NCBI GenBank assembly: GCA_035267205.1
Contig: DATFLZ010000055.1
Span: 1 to 16,516, forward strand
DNA from: CAXMST01 sp035267205
Lineage (GTDB): Bacteria; Actinomycetota; Thermoleophilia; Solirubrobacterales; 70-9
Direction: 5' to 3'
DNA: 16,516 bases
A program made the position numbers and the translations under genes. Positions 1 through 6,118 of the stretch are shown here, piece by piece. The notes beneath the pieces are model-generated. The model was given only the letters and a program-made list of their open reading frames with translations. It had not been told where the DNA came from and did no database searches. Each line of letters opens with the position of its first letter. The first letter of the stretch is position 1.

Positions 1-273
1 TACGCCGACCCCCGTGGGTTCCCCGTGTGGGAGGAGACCACCCTCAGCGGGATCGAGTCGGCGGCGCTCGGCGCCGGCCGCCGAGTCACGATCAACGCCT
101 CGATCGTGACGGCCTTTCGCGACCGCAAGCAGCCGTCGGTCGAGAGCGACATCGCCTATCTGGAGCCCTCGCGCGGGGGCTACCGGCTGGCGAAGGCGAG
201 CGGGGCGCTGTGGCGCGCGGTCGGCAAGGCCGACGTGCCGTTCGACGTGGTCGAGGAGCCACAGGGCTTCTGA
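1..273 (+). CDS. C-terminal part of an unidentified protein (5' end outside window)
   Basis: The frame is open from base 1 and ends at TGA 271-273, giving the last 90 residues. I do not recognise the family with certainty. The pattern of a strand-rich stretch (RVTINASIVTAF), an acidic strand (SDIAYLEP), a Gly-Gly-Tyr turn and then YRLAKAS resembles the end of small NTF2/SnoaL-like alpha+beta domains, in which a closing strand carries a W/Y-R-(I/L)-A motif; this is a weak resemblance only. An internal GTG at 25 exists, but the in-frame residues upstream (from Tyr at base 1) read as normal coding, so the gene most likely begins outside the window. It converges on the mau-like operon with 27 bp between stop codons. 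No catalytic residues can be assigned. Confidence 0.7.
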   Translation, partial: YADPRGFPVWEETTLSGIESAALGAGRRVTINASIVTAFRDRKQPSVESDIAYLEPSRGGYRLAKASGALWRAVGKADVPFDVVEEPQGF

Positions 274-300
274 GAGCCGGCCGCACCGGCGCCGGCGCGA

Positions 301-1737
301 TCAGCGGCCGACGCTGATGATCTTCGAAGCGCCGCCGCGCTTGACCACGGTGACCAGGACGCGCTTGCCGCTGATCGCGGTCGTCCAGAGGGTCGGGGGC
401 CCGGTCCCCCTGCGGGCGTAGATCCGGCGGCCCTTGCCGCCCCCCAGCCCCTTGAGCCGCACCGTCTGACGCTTTCGCGTGGTCCGCACGTAGGCGATCT
501 TCTTGCCCGAGACCGACGGGCCGGTCAGGGCCTCGGTCCGGGTCGATATCAGGGTGCGGCGGCGCGGCTTCTTGCCGTTGCGAAGCCTATAGCGGATGAG
601 CTTGCTGCGGCCACGCTTGGCGACGGCGACGACCAGCTTGCCCCCGTCGACCGCGGGGCGACTGAGCTGGGCAGGCGCCCTGGCCTTGGCCACGACCCGC
701 GCGCGCTTCGGCTTCCCGTTCTTGCGTAGGCGCGCGACCTTGAGCTTGTCGCGGCCCCTCTGGCGGACGCGGAAGGCGAGCCACCGGCGGGTGATCGCCG
801 TCGCGTCCGCCCCGGCGGCCCCGGCGGCGCCCACCGCCTCGAGGCCGGCGCGGTCGAGGACCCGTACCCGCCGCCGGTCGACCACGGCCAACCAGGGGCC
901 GCCGGTCGCGGGATCCGAACCGGGCAGCGGGACCGTCTCGCCGTCGCCGCCCCGGAGCTCGCCCGCCCCGGAGTTGCGCTCGTAGGCGAGCGCCGGGCCG
1001 GCGGCCGAGGGGTCCGATGCCTTCGGCACCTCCTTGCGAGCCGCCTCGGCGCCGGCCGCCCCGGCGAGCGCGAAGGCCGCGAGCGCAAGCGCGGCGGCGT
1101 CGCCGATCCGCATGCCGCGAAGCAGCGACGGGCGCATCGCCATCGACTCACAGATCCGCTCGCCGCTGGGACGGTCCGCCAGCGGCGCGAGCAGCACGAT
1201 CGGCGTCGCGCGGCCGATGCCGAAGCAGAGTCCGATCACGACGCCGGCCAGCGGCTCGCCGAGCGCGAGCGAGATCCCCATCAGCGCCCAGACGCCGTAG
1301 CTCAGGACGAAGGTCGTGAATCCAAGGCCGAGCAGCACGCCGTACCCGGCCGCGGCCACCGGCATCGGCATCCGCGAGCGCCAGCGGACCGGAAGCTGGC
1401 GGCGCACCTGAGGCACGATCGGCAGGCCGCGCGCCTCGGCCGCCGCGGCCGCGAGCGCGACCACGGCGGCGGCGGCCAGCGCCACCGGACCTGGCCCGCC
1501 GAGCAGGCTGCCGGCGAGCGCCATCGCTCCGAAGGTGATCGCGCCGCCCACGAGCGCGAACGGGGCAAAGCTGAGCGAGGCCGCGAGCGTGGTCGGCAGC
1601 CCGCCGGTGTGACCGGTCGGCCCGAGCGTCTCGATCATCGAGAAGCCGCACGGCGACCAGGTTCCGGTGGCCCCGATCAGCAGAGCCGCCAGGGCGAGGG
1701 CGGCGAGGGCGAGCGGCTCCAGCGTGAGGGCGTCCAT
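301..1737 (-). CDS. CcdA/MauF-like membrane protein fused to C-terminal beta-propeller-like domain
   Basis: 478 residues. About six hydrophobic segments lie near residues 6-24, 50-73, 84-100, 128-152, 158-186 and 213-230. The first ends in a GTWSPCGFSM motif (Cys30) that resembles the SPC motif in the first transmembrane helix of CcdA/DsbD thiol-electron carriers; the second repeat reads GLGFTTFVLSYG and lacks the matching Cys, although Cys171 could serve. Residues about 245-478 form roughly six blade-like units of 35-45 residues (for example LSRPAVDGGKLVVAVAKRG, LTGPSVSGKKIAYVRTT, LWTTAISGKRVLVTVVKRGG), rich in Arg/Lys, like TolB/WD-type propeller blades. Methylamine dehydrogenase heavy chain MauB is a propeller and MauF is a membrane biogenesis protein, so I infer a MauF+MauB-like fusion; no homology search was possible. 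ATG overlaps the mauA-like stop by 1 nt (TGATG) and has no Shine-Dalgarno sequence, so translation is probably coupled. Alternative reading: a generic thiol transporter with an unrelated sensor domain. Confidence 0.72.
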   Translation of the reverse strand: MDALTLEPLALAALALAALLIGATGTWSPCGFSMIETLGPTGHTGGLPTTLAASLSFAPFALVGGAITFGAMALAGSLLGGPGPVALAAAAVVALAAAAAEARGLPIVPQVRRQLPVRWRSRMPMPVAAAGYGVLLGLGFTTFVLSYGVWALMGISLALGEPLAGVVIGLCFGIGRATPIVLLAPLADRPSGERICESMAMRPSLLRGMRIGDAAALALAAFALAGAAGAEAARKEVPKASDPSAAGPALAYERNSGAGELRGGDGETVPLPGSDPATGGPWLAVVDRRRVRVLDRAGLEAVGAAGAAGADATAITRRWLAFRVRQRGRDKLKVARLRKNGKPKRARVVAKARAPAQLSRPAVDGGKLVVAVAKRGRSKLIRYRLRNGKKPRRRTLISTRTEALTGPSVSGKKIAYVRTTRKRQTVRLKGLGGGKGRRIYARRGTGPPTLWTTAISGKRVLVTVVKRGGASKIISVGR

Positions 1738-2384
1738 CAGCAGGGCACGTTGGTGTCGAAGTACATGACGCAGAACACGGTGCGGCCCTTGAAGCAGTAG
1801 CCCTCGAGCGCGGCGTCGCCGTTGATCCGCTTCTTCTCGTTCGAGCAGCAGTCGACGAGCTTGCGAACCTGGCCACCACAGCAGCGGTACCAGCCGCCGT
1901 CGACGTGCGTCTTGAACCCGAACTCGCGGCTCACCCCCTCCTCGCAGACCTTTGTGCGCGGCGCGGGCGGCAGCGCCCGCCCATCGGGATCCCGGAGCAG
2001 CTCGCCGTCCTCGGCGACCGGGAGCCCCTTCTTGTTGACCAGTCGGCCGAGGTTGTCGATCCGGTGCCCGTCCTTGGGCCGCAGCGGATAGCCGGCGCGG
2101 TCGATCCGCGGCAGCGCGTCGCCCATCGGATGAGGACAGGAGTCGGTCGTGAAGATGTGCCCGCAGAAGTGAAAGCCATCGGCCTCCCCGGGCTCGATCA
2201 TGCGCGAGACGGTGCCGCCCGCGGTCAGCGCCGCCAGCGCGCCGCCGACCCGCGCGAGAAAGCCACGCCGGGAGCTGTTGGCGGCGACTCCCTCCAGCGC
2301 CCGCTCGACCCCGGTGCGCCCGTCGGGCGCATGCTCGTCGGCCCCATCCCCCGTGCCGTCGTCGGCGCGGCGCCGTTCAGACAC
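1737..2384 (-). CDS. MauA-like (methylamine dehydrogenase light chain-like) Tat-exported Cys-rich protein
   Basis: 215 residues from GTG 2382-2384, chosen because GGAGG lies 6 nt upstream and it overlaps the preceding stop by 8 nt; the frame stays open further upstream but that part is Ser/Arg/Pro-rich shadow. A 36-residue polar N-region precedes a twin-arginine motif SRRGFLA (38-44) and a hydrophobic helix to about 59, as in MauA leaders. The rest holds ten Cys: 74, 83, 147, 168, 169, 179, 180, 197, 205 and 215. GGWYRCC followed by LVDCCS matches the spacing style of the W57...DCC part of MauA, where W57 is half of the TTQ cofactor. The expected second Trp is Phe204 (TVFC), and Trp165 is the only Trp. 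Residues 98-135 form a Gly repeat about every 7 residues. Gene context with MauE-D supports a disulfide-rich periplasmic or cell-surface protein. Amine dehydrogenase activity is doubtful; family membership is likely but not certain. Confidence 0.78.
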   Translation of the reverse strand: MSERRRADDGTGDGADEHAPDGRTGVERALEGVAANSSRRGFLARVGGALAALTAGGTVSRMIEPGEADGFHFCGHIFTTDSCPHPMGDALPRIDRAGYPLRPKDGHRIDNLGRLVNKKGLPVAEDGELLRDPDGRALPPAPRTKVCEEGVSREFGFKTHVDGGWYRCCGGQVRKLVDCCSNEKKRINGDAALEGYCFKGRTVFCVMYFDTNVPC

Positions 2385-3276
2385 CGAGAGCCTCCACCCG
2401 CCGGCGCTCGGCGGCGCGACGCTCGGCGGTGCCGAGGATTCCCTCGAGCTGGGCGAGGTTGTTGAAGGTCCCCTTCGCGAGGACGATGCCGGCGGCGTCG
2501 AGCGCGATCGCGTAGGGAGCGCCCGGGATGCCGAGCGCCTCCCAGACATCCCCGTCGGCCGCTTCCTCGAAGCTGCGCACCGACAGCGCCGGCTCGCGCC
2601 GCAGTGAGTCCACCGCCGGCGCGAGCGAGCCGCAGACGCGGCAGCCGACCGAGGTGAAGACCGCGAGGGCCAGCTCGTTGCCGGGCTCGAGCTCGTAGCT
2701 CTCGATCAGGGCGATGCGGCCCCCGACCTCGGGCCCCTCGTGGGAGACCTCGAGCGCGCTCGCCGGCCCGAGGCGCAGTCGCAGCATCCCGACCTCGCGA
2801 GCGAGCGCGAGAACGGCGACGCCGAGAGCCGCGCAGGCGAGTAGCGCGCCGATCAGGCCGAGGCCGAGCCACTGATCCGTGCTCAGCGCGCCGCCGGGGA
2901 GAGCGGGCAGGGCGAAGAAGGCAGCGGCGAGCAGGAGGTTGCGGGCGATCGCGCCGAGGCCGACCCTCGATCCCGACCCGAAGCAGGCGCAGGGAGCGCC
3001 GGCCTTGCCGGCGAGCATCGCGGAGCCGAGGGTCGCGGCGAAGAGGAGCATGAGCCCGCCGGCGAGGTAGGACGCCGCCTCCGATCCCGCCCCCACCCCG
3101 GCCGCCAGGCCGAGCTCGGCGACGATGGCGAACGTCCACGCAGCCCAGCGCCCGGTCTCGGTATCGAATCCGAAGGTGGCCATCGCCCCGCGGCTCTCGC
3201 GCGGCCGCGCGAGCTTCAGCGCCGCGCTGACCACCAGCAGCGCAGCGAGAATGATCCTCCCTGCCATCTGAATCAT
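2377..3276 (-). CDS. MauE-MauD fusion: DoxX/MauE-type membrane domain plus thioredoxin-fold domain
   Basis: 299 residues. The N-terminal half (1-160) has about four or five membrane segments (6-21, 47-62, 68-88, 108-124, 137-160) and the MauE-type CACFG motif (Cys96, Cys98), close to the usual CGCFG. A short linker leads to a C-terminal thioredoxin-like domain (about 188-290) with Cys212-Arg-Val-Cys215 after the strand LALAVFTSV, and a cis-Pro-type loop GIPGAPYAIAL. In classical mau operons mauE and mauD are separate, adjacent genes needed for disulfide formation and stability of the light chain; here one polypeptide would pass electrons from the periplasmic CxxC to the membrane Cys pair. It is the first gene of the operon and its substrate is presumably the MauA-like product encoded next. 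ATG 3274-3276 has no Shine-Dalgarno sequence but sits 6 nt after a TAGCGT box, so the transcript may be leaderless. A second ATG three codons on is possible. Confidence 0.88.
   Translation of the reverse strand: MIQMAGRIILAALLVVSAALKLARPRESRGAMATFGFDTETGRWAAWTFAIVAELGLAAGVGAGSEAASYLAGGLMLLFAATLGSAMLAGKAGAPCACFGSGSRVGLGAIARNLLLAAAFFALPALPGGALSTDQWLGLGLIGALLACAALGVAVLALAREVGMLRLRLGPASALEVSHEGPEVGGRIALIESYELEPGNELALAVFTSVGCRVCGSLAPAVDSLRREPALSVRSFEEAADGDVWEALGIPGAPYAIALDAAGIVLAKGTFNNLAQLEGILGTAERRAAERRRVEALGV
2391..2398 (-). promoter_or_regulatory. Shine-Dalgarno sequence that sets the mauA-like GTG start
   Basis: GGTGGAGG on the minus strand ends 6 nt before GTG 2382-2384, inside the 3' end of the mauE-D gene. 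It is one of the few clear ribosome binding sites in the window and decides between GTG here and longer readings of the same frame. The 8-nt gene overlap suggests coupled translation as well. Confidence 0.7.
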
Positions 3277-3282
3277 GGGGAA

Positions 3283-3288
3283 ACGCTA
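3283..3288 (-). promoter_or_regulatory. Candidate -10 box of the mau-like operon (leaderless)
   Basis: TAGCGT on the minus strand, 6 nt before the ATG of mauE-D, matches the actinobacterial TAnnnT -10 form. Transcription would then begin at or next to the A of ATG. No convincing -35 is seen at the usual distance. The upstream arm of the inverted repeat at 3310-3360 lies about 20 bp away, so a regulator bound there could affect this promoter. Confidence 0.5.
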
Positions 3289-3309
3289 CCAACGGCCGCA
3301 CCGGGTTTT

Positions 3310-3360
3310 GCCACCTTCCTGCCTGACCTCCGCATGTCGCGGGCAGGGCCGGAAGGTGGC
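3310..3360. repeat. Inverted repeat upstream of mau-like operon (10-bp perfect arms)
   Basis: Left arm GCCACCTTCC (3310-3319) and right arm GGAAGGTGGC (3351-3360) are perfect complements around a 31-nt centre; inside, TGCC (3320-3323) can pair with GGCA (3342-3345). It lies between the stop of the MFS gene and the start of mauE-D, both on the minus strand. There is no U-run after the stem in either direction, so it is not a standard intrinsic terminator; it could be a U-less actinobacterial terminator for the MFS gene or an operator. Confidence 0.55.
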
Positions 3361-3363
3361 CCC

Positions 3364-3383
3364 ACCGGGCACCGGGCACCGGG
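3364..3383. repeat. Short tandem repeat, 7-bp unit ACCGGGC, 2.9 copies
   Basis: ACCGGGC occurs at 3364-3370 and 3371-3377, followed by ACCGGG at 3378-3383, directly after the MFS stop codon on the minus strand. It may simply be replication slippage in GC-rich DNA; no function can be assigned. Confidence 0.5.
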
Positions 3384-3385
3384 TG

Positions 3386-4879
3386 CTACTCGGCCTCCTC
3401 CACCCTGCCCGGCTGCATCGTGAGCAGCGCGACCACGAAGGCGAGCGCCATCACACCCGCCATCACGTAGAAGACGGTCCGCGTCGCGAGGGCGTAGTCA
3501 AGCTGGACGGCGGCAAAGATCTTCTCCGCCGAGACGCCCATCTGGTCGCTGAACGCCGAGGAGGCGCCGCTGCCCCCGGACTGGCTCAGCGAGAGCGCGA
3601 TGGCGTCCGCCCTCTCCTTCCCGATGCCCAGATCGGCAAGCGAGGACTCGATGTTCGTCCGGTTCTCGGAGATCAGGATCGTGCCGAGCACCGCCAGGCC
3701 GATCGCCGAGCCGAAGTTGCGGACCGTCTGCGTGATCCCCGTGACCTCGCCGTAGGTGGCGCGAGGCGCGCGGTTGATCGCGTCGGTGTTGGCCGGCCCG
3801 AGGATCAGCCCACAGCCGGCGCCGGCCATCACGATCCAGTACCACTGCGTCGAGTAGTCGAGGTCCGGCATCTGCTTCCCCCAGAGGAAGAAGCCCGCGG
3901 CGGCCACCAGGCAGCCCGCCACCACGGTCGGGCGGGCGCCCGTGGAGTCGAGGATGCGGCCGCCGACCTGGGAGGCGGCGGCGAACCCGAGGAAGAAGGT
4001 GAGCAGGAACGTTCCGGCCTGCGAGGCATCATCACCGAGCGAGATCTGCGAATACGTGCTCGCGAAGAAGAACAGCGGCACGAAGGCGATCATCAGGAAG
4101 AACAGGATCGCGTTGTCCGCCGCGAACGCCCTGTTGGCGAAGATCCGGACCCGCAGCAGCGGCTCGCTCTCCCGCAGCTGGTTGTGGATGAAGGCGCCGA
4201 TCAGCGCCACGCCCACTGCGATCGCGCCCCAGGTCGCCGGGCTGCCCCAGCCCCACGCGCTCGACTGCTGGAGGCCGAGCACCGCCAGGCCCATCCCGGC
4301 CGAGATCAGCACCGCGCCGCGGAAGTCGATCGGGGCGCTCTTACCCTCGTTCGACGGCTTTGCGATCGCGGTGAGCACGAGGGCGATGATCGCGACCGGG
4401 ATGTTGACCCAGAAGATCGCCCGCCAGTCGATCTCGGTGAGGTATCCGCCCGCCAGCGGACCGACCGCCGTCAGCCCGCCCGTGATCCCGAAGAAGATCG
4501 CCATCGCCTGACCGCGACCGCTGACCGGGAAGGCGCTGACGACGATCGCCAGCGCCGCCGGGAACATCAGCGCCGCTCCGGCGCCCTGGATCACCCGGAA
4601 GGTGATGATCCACGCCTCGGCGAGATCACCTGTCGGCGTCGCCCCGCAGAGCCCGGAGGCGGCGGCGAAGACGATCACGCCGATCACGACCAGCGTGCGG
4701 TGGCCGTAGATGTCCCCGAGCCGGCCGCCAAACGCGAAGAGCGCGGCGAGGGACAGCAGGTAGCCGTTGATGATCCACTGGACGCCGGTGGAGGAGAGCT
4801 GCAGGTCCTTCTGAAGCTCGGGGACCGCGATCGAGACGATCGTCTGATCGATGAAGGTCATCGCGACGGCGAAGATCAT
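3386..4879 (-). CDS. MFS drug exporter, DHA2 (EmrB/QacA-type, 14 TM) family
   Basis: 497 residues from ATG 4877-4879. It carries the DHA2 signatures: FIDQTIVSIAVPEL in TM1 (motif D1), QWIINGYLLSLAALFAFGGRLGDIYGHR with motif A, a conserved RVIQGAGAALMFPAAL segment, and antiporter motif C as GPLAGGYLTEIDWRAIFWVNIP. The length and about 14 hydrophobic segments fit proton-coupled efflux pumps for lipophilic or cationic compounds in the cytoplasmic membrane; the substrate cannot be read from sequence. The start is uncertain. In-frame codons upstream encode NLILAA, which would complete TM1, and the frame is open back to TAG 4931-4933, but it contains only CTG (4892-4894 and 4916-4918) as near-start codons. 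TAGGCT 9 nt before the outer CTG could be a -10 box. No regulator gene adjoins it, and it is separated from the mau-like operon by 109 bp. Confidence 0.9.
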   Translation of the reverse strand: MIFAVAMTFIDQTIVSIAVPELQKDLQLSSTGVQWIINGYLLSLAALFAFGGRLGDIYGHRTLVVIGVIVFAAASGLCGATPTGDLAEAWIITFRVIQGAGAALMFPAALAIVVSAFPVSGRGQAMAIFFGITGGLTAVGPLAGGYLTEIDWRAIFWVNIPVAIIALVLTAIAKPSNEGKSAPIDFRGAVLISAGMGLAVLGLQQSSAWGWGSPATWGAIAVGVALIGAFIHNQLRESEPLLRVRIFANRAFAADNAILFFLMIAFVPLFFFASTYSQISLGDDASQAGTFLLTFFLGFAAASQVGGRILDSTGARPTVVAGCLVAAAGFFLWGKQMPDLDYSTQWYWIVMAGAGCGLILGPANTDAINRAPRATYGEVTGITQTVRNFGSAIGLAVLGTILISENRTNIESSLADLGIGKERADAIALSLSQSGGSGASSAFSDQMGVSAEKIFAAVQLDYALATRTVFYVMAGVMALAFVVALLTMQPGRVEEAE

Positions 4880-4963
4880 CGCCGCGAGGATCAGGTTCTT
4901 GTTGGATCCCTCTCTCAGCCCGGGGGCAGCCTACTCCCCGGATCCGAGGGAAGGCGCGGAGAG

Positions 4964-5995
4964 CTACCCGATCGCAACCATGCGCTCGATCGGGACCTTC
5001 GCCCGCTCGGCGATCGCCGGGTCCACCTTGACCTCCGGGCTGAGGTCGCGGAGGCAGTCGCGCAGCTTCGGCAGCGTGATCATCTTCATGTACTTGCAGA
5101 ACGCCATCCGGTTCGCGGCGATCAGGTCCGCCTCCGGGGCCGCCTCCTGAAGCGGGTAGAGCATCCCCGTCTCGGTGGCGACGATGAATTCGCCCTTGGG
5201 ATTCGCCTCCACCTGCTTGAGCATCCCCGAGGTCGAGAGCATGTGGACGCCCTCGGCTTCGACGTCGCCCGCAGCGACGTACTCCATCGCCTGGGTTGAG
5301 CAGCCGCACTCGGGATGGATGAGGAACTCGGCGCCCGGATGCTCGGCGCGCATGTCGTTGATGTCGTCGGGCCGGATCCCGGCGTGGACGTGACACTCCC
5401 CGTCCCACACGTGAAAGCGCGAGCGCCGCTCGGGATCGTCGGTGAGGCCGGTCTCCCGCTCGACGAAGGCGCCGAGCCACATGTCGGGGCCGAAGAGGAT
5501 CTCCTGCCCGGGACCGTGCTCGGCCCAGATGTGCTCGACGACCTGCACGGCGTTCGAGGAGGTGCAGCAGTAGTCGGTCTCGGCCTTGACCTCGGCGGAG
5601 GTGTTGACGTACATCACGACCAGCGCGCCGGGATGGTCCGCCTTCCAGGCGCGCAACTGATCCGCGGTGATCGAGTCGGAGAGGGAGCAGCCCGCGTCCG
5701 TGTCGGGGATCAGCACGGTCTTCTGCGGGGCGAGGACCGAGGCCGTCTCGGCCATGAAGTGGACCCCGCAGAATGCGATCACGTCGGCGTCGGAGGCGGC
5801 AGCGGCCCGCGAGAGCCCGAGGGAGTCGCCGACATAGTCCGCGATGTCCTGGAGCTCGGGGAGCTGATAGTTGTGCGCGAGGATCACGGCGTTGCGCTCA
5901 CGCGCGAGCGCCTTCGTCTCCTCGCTGAGCCGTGCGATCTCCCCGTCGGTGAGATCCGATACCGGGGGTGCCTGGATTGTCGGGAGCTCCTGCAT
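4964..5995 (-). CDS. nadA: Quinolinate synthase NadA
   Basis: Condenses iminoaspartate with dihydroxyacetone phosphate to quinolinate, the second step of de novo NAD synthesis, using an oxygen-sensitive [4Fe-4S] cluster. The family is recognised by LAHNYQLPELQDIADYVGDS near the N-terminus, FCGVHFMAETA, DYCCTSSNAV, HPECGCS and the C-terminal AFCKYMKM. The three expected cluster ligands are the Cys in DAGCS, DGECH and AFCKY (residues 103, 201 and 300 from this start, spaced by 98 and 99). Length (343) fits the long-form NadA. I chose ATG 5993-5995, which has GGAG 6 nt upstream; TTG 6005-6007, with GGAGG 4 nt upstream, would add four residues and is also plausible. It is divergent from fpg, with a dyad at 6046-6073 in the shared region. 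nadC lies about 4.3 kb away on the same strand, with fpg and a surface-protein gene between. Confidence 0.96.
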   Translation of the reverse strand: MQELPTIQAPPVSDLTDGEIARLSEETKALARERNAVILAHNYQLPELQDIADYVGDSLGLSRAAAASDADVIAFCGVHFMAETASVLAPQKTVLIPDTDAGCSLSDSITADQLRAWKADHPGALVVMYVNTSAEVKAETDYCCTSSNAVQVVEHIWAEHGPGQEILFGPDMWLGAFVERETGLTDDPERRSRFHVWDGECHVHAGIRPDDINDMRAEHPGAEFLIHPECGCSTQAMEYVAAGDVEAEGVHMLSTSGMLKQVEANPKGEFIVATETGMLYPLQEAAPEADLIAANRMAFCKYMKMITLPKLRDCLRDLSPEVKVDPAIAERAKVPIERMVAIG

Positions 5996-6045
5996 CGCTG
6001 GCTCCAATCTCCCTCCAATTTCACGGGGAGGGTCGCCTTCGTATG

Positions 6046-6073
6046 TTCGCCAGCCGACTCTCGGACGGGCGAA
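6046..6073. promoter_or_regulatory. Imperfect dyad between nadA and fpg, candidate operator
   Basis: TTCGCC (6046-6051) pairs with GGCGAA (6068-6073) and, inside, CCGA (6054-6057) with TCGG (6061-6064), offset by one base. It is 50 bp upstream of the nadA start and 45 bp upstream of fpg. NAD-synthesis genes are often repressed (NrtR, NiaR and NadQ types), but this dyad is not matched to any of their known sites; the operator role is inference. Confidence 0.35.
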
Positions 6074-6104
6074 TGACCTGCTGGGATTTTAGCGGGCCGC
6101 GCCG

Positions 6105-6110
6105 TAGTCT
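6105..6110 (+). promoter_or_regulatory. Candidate -10 box of fpg (leaderless or nearly so)
   Basis: TAGTCT matches TAnnnT and ends 8 nt before the fpg ATG. The intervening bases CCCGCGCG contain no Shine-Dalgarno sequence, so the transcript probably starts within one or two bases of the ATG. No clear -35 is visible. Confidence 0.45.
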
Positions 6111-6118
6111 CCCGCGCG

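Noticed and set aside
286..295. CCGGCGCCGG palindrome in the convergent gap as a terminator
   Set aside because: It has no loop and no U-run, and such GC palindromes are expected in this sequence.
2225..3379. 384-codon minus-strand frame overlapping mauE-D
   Set aside because: It is an Arg-rich off-frame reading; the mauE-D frame has membrane segments, CACFG and CRVC, and a better-placed start.
3275..5299. 674-codon open frame on the plus strand
   Set aside because: It lies antisense to the MFS and nadA genes, which have clear family motifs. The product is Arg/Asp/His/Glu-rich without motifs, typical of antisense frames in GC-rich DNA.
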